From Apostichopus japonicus (Eukaryota > Echinodermata > Holothuroidea > Aspidochirotida > Stichopodidae), in NCBI RefSeq assembly GCF_037975245.1, contig NC_092568.1, forward strand, positions 17,565,001-17,629,000: DNA of 64,000 nucleotides, in the 5' to 3' direction. Below, in pieces: positions 22,915 through 36,205 of this stretch (within the stretch, counting starts at the first letter, position 1; every line of letters starts with the position of its first letter). The notes below the pieces were generated by a model. The model was not told the origin of the DNA, searched no databases, and worked only from the letters and a program-made list of their open reading frames with translations. The position numbers and the translations under genes were made by a program.

Positions 22915-25900
22915 GTAAGTACTTGCGATCTTCTACCTTACTTCGAGACTAAGAATGTATTATTTGGCCAAAACGTCAATAATAACGTTAAGCTTGATGA
23001 AACTTCGTTCGTTCTTTCCACTGTTATTATCATGTAAACCCTAACTAAGTTAGGCCTAACGTTATTTAATACTACTGAACCCAAGTAGTATCTTAATATT
23101 TACAGCAAGTAACTTGGGACTGGGGTAGATTAAGTTATAATGTACAACTTATATAGTAAGACAACAGGAGGTTGATAGGGGCTCTGCATACTATATACAA
23201 CCACTAGTGCCACTGCTAGTGCTACCCTTCCACTAGGGTACCAATGGGTTACCATGGGACAGGGTACATCAACCCACTGTAGGGCTAAGTTAGCCTAGGC
23301 TAGAGTGACCTGCTAAATTAATAGTGTGTATGTGAACTGTGCTGCACAGTTCTATATTTTGACGCTATCAGTATATGGCCTAACTTAAGCCAGTCACTCA
23401 GACAGAGTCGTAACTCAAGAGATGTTTCCTTAGTTTGGGGATGGGGTGGGTGCAGAATGGTGTCTGCAGAAACACTAGTGTAACAGTAGTTTGAGGTGGG
23501 GGATGTTGCATTGGGCTGGCTAGAATCTCCATGGAGTAAATCTTGCGTTCTAAATAAAAAAATTCTCATGTCAGAATTGAACTTACGATTTATGTGTACT
23601 TGGTGTGTCAGATAATATGCTGCCATGTGGCTGCCAAGTTTCAATTGATTATTATCGCATTATTGGGTAACTAAGGAAGCTTTCCGTCTATCGGCAGTAC
23701 TCTGCTGCCGAGGAGCAAATGTTTTCTGGTTTGCAGGAATGGAATGAGCTTCAGAGATAACACATGTAGAACTAACTATGTGCAAACTGCTCTGAGCTGT
23801 GCATTTAATTGTTCTTATCCAGGACACAGGGTACATTGATCCACATTATTGAGTACAAGGACTGTAAATTGTTTTCTATGGAGGTCTGAAAACCTCCAAA
23901 AGTAAAGCTTGCATGAACTTCCTGTTTGGTACAAGATTCTGTCTTATAGCATACCAAAACACAGAGGGTTTTCTTTGGAGGTCAAAGGTCATTCAAAGGA
24001 GGTCAATTAAGGTCAAACCTCCTTAAGCCTTGTAAAAAAAAGAACTTTAAGAGCGAAACTTCCAAGGAGGAGAACATTCAAACCTGGTAAATATCTATCT
24101 TATTCAGCACATTTATTTAGTGTGCACATTTTATATGGTTATTGGAAATCTTTGTTTGGGATGAGGATTCATGTCATGATAGTTATTTCTTTATCAGGAA
24201 CAATGTATTGCTGATAAATTGATATGTTAGCTCATCATTTTGTGAGAATACCACAAGGTCCAATCAAGTCCTTTCTGAGTATGAAATTTGAAGGTGATTT
24301 TCATCTCGAAAGGTATCCCTTGTCAGCATCGTCCCATGATTTACCATGCTTCTGTCCGACCGAGACACTTATAATATTGTCATTTTAAAGATGGCACTAG
24401 TCTTTAATAATTACTTACGAATAGAAGGTATCTTTCTACGTCATGCTTGCTTGCCATTCAGATTGAATCAATGAAAGAGGCAAACACACACACAAAAAAG
24501 GAAAAGAAATTGAGAACATGATTCCTAGCCTAACTTGACCATGAATAACATATATATCTTGATTGAAGCATCAGCAGTCAAGTGGCAAACATTAGTTAAT
24601 ACGTTTAAGAAAGTCGCAGGTTTTATGGCACGATAAATTAGTATGTAAAAGTGACAGCAGCTACATGACATATAAGCAGATCGAATGTACGAGGCGTAGA
24701 TCATCTGTCTCCAGGATACGAAGCTGCTGCGAATACATCTTTAGTTATACTACAGGTTTAAGACGCTTTATGGGGTATAATAAGTTGTACACTAAATGAA
24801 TGTGTTTCTTTTGTTTTAATTGAATGTAAGAGTAAGAGACTGAATTTAATACAATCGGTGCGGCTGCTCTGAATTAATCATCAGTTAAGAGACAGCAAGG
24901 AAGATGATGATGGTAATGATGCATTAATAATGATGATTTAAGTTACTAGTAATATTACATTGCAGAATCTCTCATTGATTTTGTCAAAGCATCTCTCACT
25001 TTGGGAGTTATTGATAGGAATGAGTGATCAGTACTTATGTACATGTGTTTTCATGTGTAACAAAATATTGTGACTGAATATTAGAGATTAAAGTTGGTGG
25101 TCACAATGTGAGGTTTGTGGATTTTGGGATAAAATTGTGGTACTAATTATAGTTTTGGAATATATAGCTAAACATGCTTCAAATGTACATTTGCATAACT
25201 TTTTAGACCATTTTGTGACATAACAGTTTTAATTTACACCAGATCTGTAATAGTGCGTGAAGTACTCCACTAACCTCCATGAATATTATTTTTCCAGTTA
25301 CAAGAATATTATATCCTGAAGGAGGTTGTGGGGATTTTGTCTGTTTGGGGGTTTGGGGGTAACCTGCGATCAATACTTGTATGTCAGTAGGATGATTTTA
25401 AATTTTAACTTGTTAGCTCTTAGTTCTCCGAGCCAACCCTAACCTCCCTCCACCCCCCCCCCATAAAAAATAAAGAAGTACATGGACAAAATGAGGTAAC
25501 ATAAATTCTAAGCATTCTGGTGAAATAGAGTCACTTTCATTGTCGGTCAGATTTTTTTTTAAAAGATATAGCTGATTGAAGTTGTTGATGTAACAGGAGT
25601 GAAACTTAAACCCCCAGGATGTGACCTTGTAATGTTTAACATTTGATGAAAAATTGGCATTCTCTCTCCAATGTGCTTGACCTTAGGATATGCTGCTAAC
25701 TGAGTAGATGTGTTGCAGTTTAGAACATACTAGCAAATGCCACTGGTGTGTCTTCATTATATTGTGCATTCTACATGGAAAGCTAAAGTTGGGTGTGAAT
25801 TTTGAGGGAACGCAGTTTTATTTTGGGGGGAAGCAGGAGTGAGGGGGTGGAGGGGGGGTAGCATTTGTTAACACAAAATCTAATGATAACAATTATAACA

Positions 25901-27424
25901 CCAGCTCTGCTCTTCAAGCTAAAGCCATCACCTGTAATAATAACTCTTTTAAGAAAAAGAAATTGTTTCCACTAACATTGACTTTTGCTAAGAAAAGGAA
26001 CTGAGTTATTAGTCTGTTTGTCCACCCAGGATTGTCCAGTCAATTTGATGGAAGAGTGACCAGCTCTGATGCTTCTTTAAATGCCATGAATGCTGTTCGA
26101 TCTGTAAACTAATGTAATAATAAAAGGAAAGGTATTTACATGTAACTTGAATCGATCATAATAAATTATTCTTTGCACTTCACTCCTTCATAAAAAGGGA
26201 TTTGAATGGTTTCCCAGCTCCTTTATTTTTTTTCTGCTAAATATACATCAACCATACATCATATTGGTAATATAATACCAATCCTTTTTTGCTTCTGCCC
26301 ACATAACAGTCTTGAAGGAAATGGAAATATTCAGAAATAAAGATATTTCCAGTTTCTTCTTTATAACAAAACAGCTCAGTATTTATGTGAGCGGGAAATA
26401 ATGCAACCCAGGGTCTATATATGAAACTATAATACATTACATACAGTACATCAAATATGTAGGATGCAAAATTTTGTTTCGTGGATGAGATGGTCAATAA
26501 TGACTCGGTAAGGGATGGCCAAATGGTTTTAACCATAGATGGATATCTTATACGGTGCAGAATATGTGCCAATTTTACATGGCTATTAAATGGTGCACAG
26601 TTATAAACCGATTACAGATCTATGCAAATGTCAACTTTTACAATTAACTTAATATCAGCCATTGATCTAGAATTACTGTAGACCAAAGCTGTGTTTGGTG
26701 ATTGGTTGTATTCAAAAGTCTGTCACTAAATGAAATATTGAGGAAAAGGTTAATCTGGCAAAATCTGCTTGCAAATCCCACAAATCCTTGCATTGCTCAG
26801 GATTTTATAGCATTAAAAATGAAGTAGAGATAGGAATGTAAAGTGAACTCTGTACAGTTGTAATGAGCCATTTGATATGTTCAAACTGTGTTAAATGTGT
26901 TTTTTGTACAGTAAAACTTACTTTACTCCTCCCTTACCTGTCTCAGCATAATACATGCACTTTTTCAATCTATATCCAACGGACAAAAGTTGATATTTTA
27001 TCACTGTCCCACCACCTGTGGTTGCAACGAAATTTAAGGTATTAAAGTGATAAGAAGCCACAGTCAGAACCATAACTTTTTTTGCATTACCCAAGAAAAC
27101 AATGCACAGTTGTTTTCCTTGGGTACAGTATGTATCAATTTTGTGGAATGAATTGTTTGGTTGCTATAAATATATCCAAGTTTGCCAAAGGTATGAGTAA
27201 CCTTTAATTGATTTTCTGCTGTGTGAATAAGGAGAGATTTTTTAGTGGAAGTGTTTATAACAATGTTTTTGTTTTTAGTGACACCTAAGATTTCTTTAGG
27301 TGTATAGAAATTCTGTTATGTTTGAAATTGTGAAATGTGCTGAAGATTTTGAATATTTATAAGCATTGATTTATGGTTAGGTCCTGTGTCCTCTTTGTCA
27401 GAGGAGATTCAACTTCTGATCAAA

Positions 27425-27740
27425 TCAGTGCAATAAAGACCTCAAGAATGACCAGGTAAAGGTCTGAAAGTGAAATACAAGAGACATGTACTAGCGAAGG
27501 GTGTACATAGTAAATTCATGAAACAGCTTTATTTCTCCAGTTTTTGTCTTTTTAGTGTATGATATGTAGAAAGAAATGTAAAAATCAGTACGATAAAGAC
27601 CTCATGAATAACCAGGTAAGGTTTGATAGTGAAATACAAGAGACATGTACTAGAGGAGGGTGTAGTTAATTCATGAAACAGCTTTATTTCTCCAGTTTTT
27701 GTATTTTTAGAGTATGATATGTAGAAAGAAATGTTAAAAA
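27425..27740. repeat. Tandem duplication, two units of about 158 bp
   Basis: Unit 1 (27425-27584) and unit 2 (27585-27740) share TCAGT-CGATAAAGACCTCA, ACCAGGTAA, GAAATACAAGAGACATGTAC, TTCATGAAACAGC, TTTATTTCTCCAGTTTTTGT and GATATGTAGAAAGAAATGT. Only scattered changes and small deletions separate them. Confidence 0.9.
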
Positions 27741-28079
27741 AATAAATAAATGTACAGCAAAATTTATAAATAAATCAAAAGATACCAAAAAATATGAAGG
27801 AAATGAAATTGAACAAAGTCCGTAGAAATTGCTCTTCCAACATCATAGTTGCTATTAAATTTGAAAACACTGCATTAGTAGTGGAGTTTACATATATATT
27901 CGACAGTATAGAAATTTCCCACAGTGAATAAGATCTAAGATTGCAACAGAAAAGACCATCAGAAATGCGTTAAGAAATTCGCAAACACAATTATTTTACT
28001 CAATTTGTGTCGTTTTGCTCTTGGGAAATAAGCCAACACCTCTTACCTATGAAGTCATCATAATGGTCAGCTGCTAGCT

Positions 28080-28146
28080 GTTGCCATGTCACAGAGCTCT
28101 TCATCACCGTGAAGAGGTTTTGGATCTTCCATGGAACCATGGCAAC
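28080..28146. promoter_or_regulatory. Pair of RFX X-box-like motifs
   Basis: GTTGCCATGTCACA is at 28080 on the plus strand. GTTGCCATGGTTC is on the minus strand (28134-28146). RFX factors bind GTTGCCATGGNNAC-type palindromes. Binding here is not shown. Confidence 0.4.
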
Positions 28147-28868
28147 AGTTGTATAAACAAACAATCTCCTTGAAGGTCCTTTAATAGCCACAGGATGTTC
28201 GCATTACTAGCAAAAACCTGTCATCCATTTCTCCATCGTCACCGGTGGCTTTTGCAAGGTCTGCGTTGTTCTGTACTTTACGTCTTGAGTACAGAACAAG
28301 GATCGCTCTTATCATCGGCTGTTTCACAACATTACAAAAATGAAACAGCAGCATCTTAATCTAGGTTTTTCAAAGTAGTTGCGATAAATTCTGAGTTTTG
28401 ACAGATCTTATGCGTTGCATAATTTTTTCCTAGGTGGTTTCATAATTTGGGCAAAGAGGCTTATAAACCGTGATGTATATAAAATGTACTGAATGTAAAT
28501 GGGATGTCTCATCAAATTTAAATAGCAGACTGACGCTCATTTTAAGCAAATGGAATTCTAATTAGTACAGTTCCTTCATTCGTTTTTGGGTTTAATTAAC
28601 ATTCATGTGTTCAAAACAGTTTTCATGGGGTGAGTGTTGCATGTTGCAAATAGGACTTAGTAAAGTACCAGCTTGGGGGGAAATGGAAAGTACCTAGGGA
28701 ATTGCAATGTTTTATATGCAATGAGTTTTATGAGCTCATCAACAACATTAATGAATGTGGAAGAAGCATTATGGGAGACAGGTAGCATCCATGGGTTCAG
28801 AATACTAGTGCAAAACTGCTCGGAATTTGTACCAAGTTGAAATTTGATGGATTAGATCATCATTAACC

Positions 28869-29066
28869 ATCACTGTGATATTGTGATACTCATTTAATGC
28901 ATGCAAAATAATGCAAATCAAGGAATCTAAGGTATGGCTACATCTATTGTGTTTCTTATATTGCGTATGTGTATATAGCGAGCGTGTATAAAGTAATAAA
29001 GTCAGTTTGAGATTGCACGTTAAATCGTTCAGTTCGTTTCTACTTAATGCTGGTCATCACAATCAC
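28869..29066. mobile_element. Solo LTR of a retrotransposon
   Basis: A 188-bp sequence at 28874-29061 begins TGTGATATTGTG and ends GGTCATCACA, with TG...CA ends and TGTGAT inverted at the termini. It is flanked by an exact 5-bp target duplication, ATCAC (28869-28873 and 29062-29066). Inside are TATAAA (28987) followed at once by AATAAA (28995), the usual promoter and polyadenylation arrangement of a short LTR. No internal retroelement sequence adjoins, so this is a solo LTR left by recombination. It is short for a Gypsy LTR. Confidence 0.75.
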
Positions 29067-31791
29067 CCATCCATCATCTTGTTGAAGAGCTGATGGAAAT
29101 GAGTTGTTTCAAAATTGATGCAATTTTCGTAAATATTTGGTAAATCTACACAACACCAAGAAATATTTCTTTCTTCAGTTTATTATTGTTTATTAAATTA
29201 ACAGTTGTGTGTTGGGTTTGCATGTAAATGAACTATATTTATGGAGTAGTTTTATAATCCTAGGAAAGTTCTTTTCTTACTTTTTCAAAATAGACATAAT
29301 TTAGCATAGATTTTAGCCCACAACACTGTCACAGCAGATGTCTAAAATCTAGTGGCCAGCTAGATTACTTCACGCTGCTGCATGGAAGAATTAAGTAATG
29401 AGGAGCTGTCATGGTTGCCTGCGTTATTTGATATTTGTAGCATCTTACCAGCAAATTTCACTGCTTGTGGTTGGAGTTGGAGCTTGCACTTGAATAGGAA
29501 TTGTGGATTACAGTGGACTGATTACTTGAGAGTGGTAAAGGGAAAGAGGAAAGTTATATAAGGTTGAAAAGTTAATTTGTAAGGTTGAAAGGTCATGTTC
29601 GAGTGAAAGATGGAAGGTTGTATGAACGTTTCTGTAAGTTACTGTTAGTCATCGGTAGAGCTTTATCAACTTTTCGTTTTGAAACCATCTATTTTACATA
29701 ATTATTGAGAATTGTCTGCCATCTTCCTTTTCTTTGTTATTTTGGTCTCAAGTGTGCATTTTGGTGTTTGTGCTTACAGTGTGTATTTATGAATATGTTT
29801 AAATGTTACTGTCTTACACTCCACACAGTTGGTCATTGTATGCCACTATAGTGAATTTTGTTTTTTTCTCCTTCACTTTTAATTAAACTTTATCTTTGAC
29901 CTCTTCTTCTTCTTCTGATCTATAGAGGCAATTGATTAACACCAAAGCTTATTGTTAGTTCTCCCACTGGAGCACATGTTTGGTCATCATCCCAAAGGCA
30001 ATCTCTTCTTTTTCAGGATTAACTGGACAATGCAAATTTGTCATCCACATTTCAAAGTTAGTAATGACATCAAAATCAATGTTGGCCATTGCCTGCAGTG
30101 ATTGTATATATATTACCCCTAATCCTGAGAGGCTCAATACTAGTGTTTGATTCTAGTTAAGTGGGCTTCTCTTAGTATTGATTTTCTCTTTGGCTGTTCT
30201 ATTCAGGCCATGTGTTCAGGTTAGGTTCTGGTAGGTGGCTTTTGTTGGAAGAGGGGGGATAGGCAGTTTGTTATTGTTCCGACGAGTTTCGAGCAAATAG
30301 ACCGAGTTTGTTTGACGGTTCGGTGTTAACCCCCCAGTTAGTGGAAATTGAAATTGGTTCAAGGCCATCTGTGTTTAATTAATGGATGGTACGATCGGCA
30401 GCTTACCGCCCTGGTGCATTGGTGAATGAATCTGTTGTGAATGAATGGTACGGGATCGAGTGTTCCGGGGAAGACATTTGTGATGGGTCTGCTTCAGATT
30501 GGGAGTCTACAGTAGCCTTGAACTTATCGTTTGACCTTGGAAGTGGAGTGGCCCACAAACGGAGTAAACAGGAGCTATACTTCACTGTGTAAATACCTTA
30601 GCATTGAAAACTGGGGGAAAAAGAAAAACTTGTCAAACAAAGGAGGGTAATTGATTGCCAATGTAGGTTTAAGGAGAAAAGGCTTTCAGGTGGCAATAAT
30701 CACACAAGACTGTGTGTGGAAGTCTCTCAAATTTAGAAATGAAACATGGTATAAATTCATGCAGCTAAAATCATCAAGAATGGAAGATATTTATATGGAA
30801 ATTTTTCAAAAAGGAAGGGGAAAATATATATATTCATTGGTGCCAAATGCATTTCAGAGAACTGAAATACTTCGAAAATTCATAGAATGAAGGGCTTTGC
30901 CTTAAAATATGTAGTATACTGGCAGTTGGTATTGTTAATGCTTTTATTAGCACTGCATTTTTCAAAGTTTGGCTAAGAGTTACCAAAAGTGGAAGAATGG
31001 TGACCTATTCAGGCCCAGTTGATGATTTAATTGCACACTTGTCATGTGGGTAGACTTACTAAACATATATTGTAGAACAGCAACTACTTTCTACATACTG
31101 TTGTTGGGTACCCCATGTGGTCGTCATTATGTTCATTTACTCGTATCTACAAGTTAAAAGTTTTTCCATGAGTGCAAACTTGAAACTGATTGGCTTTAAA
31201 TATTAGATGAATTAGTGAATTAATTTTTTAGGTCTAAGGAACGTTAGTTGCTGTTGTTTTTATCATACAGGTTTATAACAGGTGAGTGAGTATATTGTCA
31301 TTGAAAGAATTTGAGTAATATCTATGTATTTGTCTTTGACTCACCACATGTGGTGTTACGTGGTGTTACATAATTTTAGTCTTGATTATGTCATAGTCTA
31401 AGAGAAAAGAAAAGTTAAGAAAAATAAGAGAAGTAAAGGATATGCTGCTTAGTTGAGGAGATTCATATTTAATTGTGTAGTTGAGTATATAGTATATAAG
31501 GACAACTTTACAGTGGGACCGTAGCTGGGGAAGGGGGGGGGGTGGGGGCAATGCTCCCCAAATTTTGATTATTCCAACCCTTCATTTTTATATTTTTCAA
31601 ATTTTATGGTTACAGTAATGGGCCCCTATGGTAGATCCACACCCCCCCCCCACCCCACCCAAACAAAAATTCTGCCCTTCCAAACAAACACTGGCATTCC
31701 AAGTTTGACAAGATTGCTACAAGCCTGTACTTTTACAGTAGATTCTCATTATGTGTTGATATGGCATAATTAATAAGAAGGACAAAAAGAT

Positions 31792-31807
31792 GGGGGGGGG
31801 GGGGGGG
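31792..31807. repeat. Homopolymer run of 16 G
   Basis: An uninterrupted G16 run, the longest of several G or C runs of 14-16 in the window (also 11258-11272, 19806-19819 and 20086-20099). It may vary in length and be prone to assembly error. Confidence 0.8.
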
Positions 31808-32719
31808 AAATGGTTGTGGCTGATCTTTTCCCATTTTCAAGACATCAACTTTCTTTATATATATTTAATAATTGTGGAATATTTCGTCAAGGCTAAAGAT
31901 TTCTATTTTCTGCCTTACTCCACCTACCAATGTTGGTTTGCATTCATGTAGACATTAAGAGTTAGCCCAAGTGTGAAATCCAACACCTTTTTGCCCTTGA
32001 AAAGTTAAGTTAAGAGATTCTGTTTCCCCCCCACTGATTGTTATGTGGTTTTTGAGGTGCTGATAAGTTTTGTGTTTTGACTACCATAGTCTAACAACTT
32101 TGTTTGATGAACTCCTTATGGTTGAGATAAAAATTTATTAATAGATGAAAAAGAAAAATACAACAAAAAAAACAGGAGCAACAATAATAATTGAAGTACT
32201 GTTACTACATATGTAGTACCCTATATGATCTGATGGAAGTTGGTTTAAATCGTCAGTAATAATCAATTTTGATTTGTTAATATCTGTTAATCTATCCCTC
32301 AACTTTCTCTTCAACAACTGCATCGGTATGTTTCTCTGATACACAGCTCCATTGCCATATATTCAACCCCTCCTCTCCTTTTCCCCTCCCCTCCCAACCT
32401 CGAAGCCTAGACCCTAGGCTTAAACTTCTCTCTTTGACTCTTTAGTTGGTATGTATCCTTTGGTATAAAATTGGGTCAAAATTTGAAAGATATAGAACAC
32501 TTCATACCACCATGTAGAATATGAGCCATGCTTTGATAACAACCCCACAAATTATTGCCTGTTTGGGCATTGGACCCCAATCTGCCAGATGCATGCAAGC
32601 ATCACTTTTGAATTCAAATGTTAGTAGGTTCTTGTAAGGAATTAGTAATAGACTGTAATTTTGTGCTATCAAACATGGCTGTTAAAGTCTTTACAGTAGG
32701 AGTTTAAATTTCCTCTATA

Positions 32720-33920
32720 AAGTTGTAAACTATCCTTGTGGCCATGTTGTTGAGATTTTAGTTTTAGATGACTGGTCTTGGTTGCAGTGCATGATGTAAG
32801 AAAAAGAAAAAAAGGGGGAAATTATGATATATGCTCATTTATGGTGAAAACCACCATGCTTGGTTTTTCCCGACCATGGTCTGAAGCCCATGGTCTGAAC
32901 GATTTAGAATTCGAATATCACTGACTATAAAGCTCTCAATTCATAAATATATTGTTGAACTTTTCTTCTTATTCCATTCTTTGAGCTCTTCATCCCATTG
33001 AAGGAGACTACTAACCCGAGAATCATTATTGGTCAATGAGACATTTGTCATCAACATCTTTCCCAGTCAGCTGAGAAAAAAAAAAATCTTATTCCTTTTG
33101 GGAGATAAAGAAAGGAGATAGAAAAGGAGATAGATAAAGTCTAAATATGACTGATCACTAAATCACATTTGCTTCAAACATTCCTGTATTTAATTATTTA
33201 TTACAACATTTAATTTCTGTAATGTAGCTCTGGATTTTTTCACATGCTGAAGATGTAAAATAATTGAACCTCTTAATATCACCTATAGTGACAGCATTGA
33301 TTTCATGGTCAACACTGCTCACATTTCTACCTTGAAAATATGAAGAGAGAAAACTAAAGAGAGAGTAAAACAGGTTTCGGATTCTACTGGTAACTATAAC
33401 ATCACAGATTTCACAAAAATGACAGCTCCCAGACAGACTTAAAAAAAAAAATGGTATCTCCCAAAATGGAACAAAATATTTCTTACTTGTTTTTGGGAGT
33501 TGTTGTTCACTGAGATCTCCGTCATATATTTAAGCCAAAGATGGCAGTTAGATTTGTGTCACCTTCAAGATGTAAACTCTCACCGTTGCCATGGTGAGGA
33601 TTTATTGTCTTCACATAGATGACTCATCTGTGTTTCCGCACTCCAATTTTATTTTTTAAATTGGCGAGTCGTCTCTTGACCGAAAACTTAAAACATGTAT
33701 ATACTTCAGTCTGACTGACTAGGGCTTGAATCCGGAATCTAGCAGATGAAACGTAAGCATCGCTGATTCAGATGTCACTGCCTGTAAAGCTCTGGATCTA
33801 TACTTCAGCTTATGGTTTTGCTTAATGTCTTGTATCAGGTTTTATTTCATTAAGTTGTAAACTTTCCTTGTTGCTATGGTGATGAAGCGTCATGTTGATG
33901 ACTCATGTATGTAGGCTATG
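32720..33920. repeat. Degenerate local repeats carrying X-box-like motifs
   Basis: A module of GTAAACT, a CCATGG-type X-box core and GATGACT about 45-55 bases later recurs at about 32724-32785, 33572-33630 and 33857-33915. The words TCACTG-CT-TAAAGCTCT also recur near 32919 and 33775. The copies are old and diverged. Confidence 0.5.
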
Positions 33921-34436
33921 ATTAGTTTTCTTGAAACAGACTGAAAAATAAAGGGAAACAAAATGAAAAGGAAAGAATGAGAAATAGAAATAGCGTCCAA
34001 ATGACCACTTATATATTTATTTTGTTTAAGTCATAGTAGTTAAAGCAGCCTATAATGTGGTGGACTTGATATGATACGATTTTTGTAGTATTTCCCTCCC
34101 CCCATACCTTGTTGATTTATTCTTCACAATACGTTGACAGTTTCATCTTAAAGCTAAAACACACAAATTTCCAAGTTCGGTATCAGCTGATGAAATTATT
34201 TGTTAGTCAGTGTAGTAGAAAGAAACACTGGCTGATAACGTTTCAGCTGGCAATTTTGGCTATGACAATGTCTGGACAATATCAGCATTCATTGAATTAT
34301 GATTTGGACCAGTCAACAATATCATACTTTATATAAGTTAGAAATAGTTACTCTGCCCTCACTTTGTGGTGTTGATGGCATCGTTATAGATGTGTAAGCT
34401 AAGACATGCACTTCTGGTTTAAACACACAAAGCGAA

Positions 34437-34456
34437 AACGTTGGTTAACCAACGTT
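34437..34456. repeat. 20-bp perfect palindrome
   Basis: AACGTTGGTTAACCAACGTT equals its own reverse complement. It lies at the edge of a short CpG-richer stretch (about 34430-34570) that also contains ACTTCCGGCGC, an ETS-type word. It might be a binding site or enhancer core. No gene is seen. Confidence 0.7.
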
Positions 34457-36190
34457 GGGACATTGCTCGTGTTAATCAAACAACCAGTTCAGCCTTTCAA
34501 CACGCTTTGGCACGGAGACATCTGGCCACTTCCGGCGCAATCTACTGCCACCATCTACTGTTGACGGTATTGTTATGTAAATACGATACAAGCAGAGAGA
34601 AAAAGAGTATTCATGTTGGACTAGTATTCAGGTGGGCCCTCCTTTACACAGGACTTTGAACTTCTCTGATCAAGAATAGGGGATGATTGGCTGATTTTCA
34701 GATATATATTTAAAGCTGCAAAAGCTGTTTGCACTAGATAGGAATCCATATATTTAGAACGGTTTTCATGTCGAATTTGATCACATGTGCATTTGTTTGT
34801 TGGGGGCAAAAAAAAAGGAAGCATTTTGTACAAATGGTGAGTAATTAGGATTAATTTAAACCATTAACAAATTTTCTTAATAAAATTGTCTTTTCTTTTT
34901 CTGTCTTTTAATATAAATAGTTCATAGCAGAATATACAAGTTTGTATTTTTTTTAGATCTTTGTGTGCGGACTAATTTGATGGAAATATTTTCCACCACT
35001 GTTTAACTCATAAATAACAGTACTTTACAACACACATGATGTTGTGATTTATGATAAGAAACACATGTATAGATCACATTTGTCTATAAACTAATAAAAA
35101 ATGATCCACTGACTGAATGCATGGCTGTCTAAAAAGGAATTAGGCGGGAAATTGGCCAGATTTTACAAGTATCTTGTGTGAAAAAATCTGTTAAAAACAT
35201 GTGGTCTGTTTTATATTAGCTACACTGGAGCAAGTATTGTATGTAGGTATGGTAGTCAGCATGTAATATTTCTGCTGTACATATAGTATATAGAAGCATT
35301 TAATATTAGGTGAGACACAAATATGACAATCTAGAGCTTTCATAAATTGCTGTTATAATTTCCTAGAACACTCCTGGGTTGGATTACGGTGTCCAAGGTT
35401 GGGTTATGTTTTGAAATTGATACAAAGTAATTTGATAACATTTATTGCAGGAATTTCGAACTCATGAGGTATGTTACAGTTGCTTTCATACCTCCTTTAA
35501 ATTCAAAACATAATTTATATCCATTTAGAGAAGACTTTGACTGATAGTATAGAGAATAGACAAATTCCTCCTCATCTCTCCACAAGAACAGGTTAACGTA
35601 GATTAAGGATCCTAGATTCAATTTATCAAATACGATTTCATCAAAATCTTACATTGAGAGACAGACAACCATGAAGTAAACACTATATATTTAAGTTTAA
35701 GGGTACTTGATACTTTGAAGAAAGTTAATGAAAATATCTGCCTCAAGATTCATCAACATTCAACACTGATTCAGGTTGAAGAATCGATCCCCCAAAAACC
35801 ATTTCCATGACCTTTCAAAACATTCATATCAATTGTGAAGCAGTTATTAATCATTGCTGAGTTGATCTATAAAAGTCAGAGTTTCTTATAGTGCTTATAA
35901 GTGATTATGAGGCAGTTCTATCCAACCCCTTCCTCCCTTTCTATATTTATTATTTGGTTAAATTGAATTAGAAATCAATGAAAATCTTAGTCCTTAAAAA
36001 ATGTCTTCACTGTTTAAGCTGGACTATAATTGATTAAATACTAAGGCCAGGAATTTTGTATATGTTTCATATAGCTTCATCAAATACTTTCCATGCCGTC
36101 GTCTCAAAAGATTCATTCGGAACGTTTTCATTCCAACTTCCTTCCGAGGAAGTGAAGTATCTGATTCAAATTTGGGCAAATGCTTATCTG

Positions 36191-36205
36191 GTTGCCATAG
36201 CAACC
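36191..36205. promoter_or_regulatory. Near-perfect X-box palindrome
   Basis: GTTGCCATAGCAACC is an inverted repeat GTTGC-CATA-GCAAC, the ideal dimeric RFX site form. Confidence 0.4.

Noticed and set aside
35452..35469. 18-nt candidate microexon between TTTATTGCAG and GTATGT
   Set aside because: It has good splice words but only six codons, no partner exons and no known protein context.
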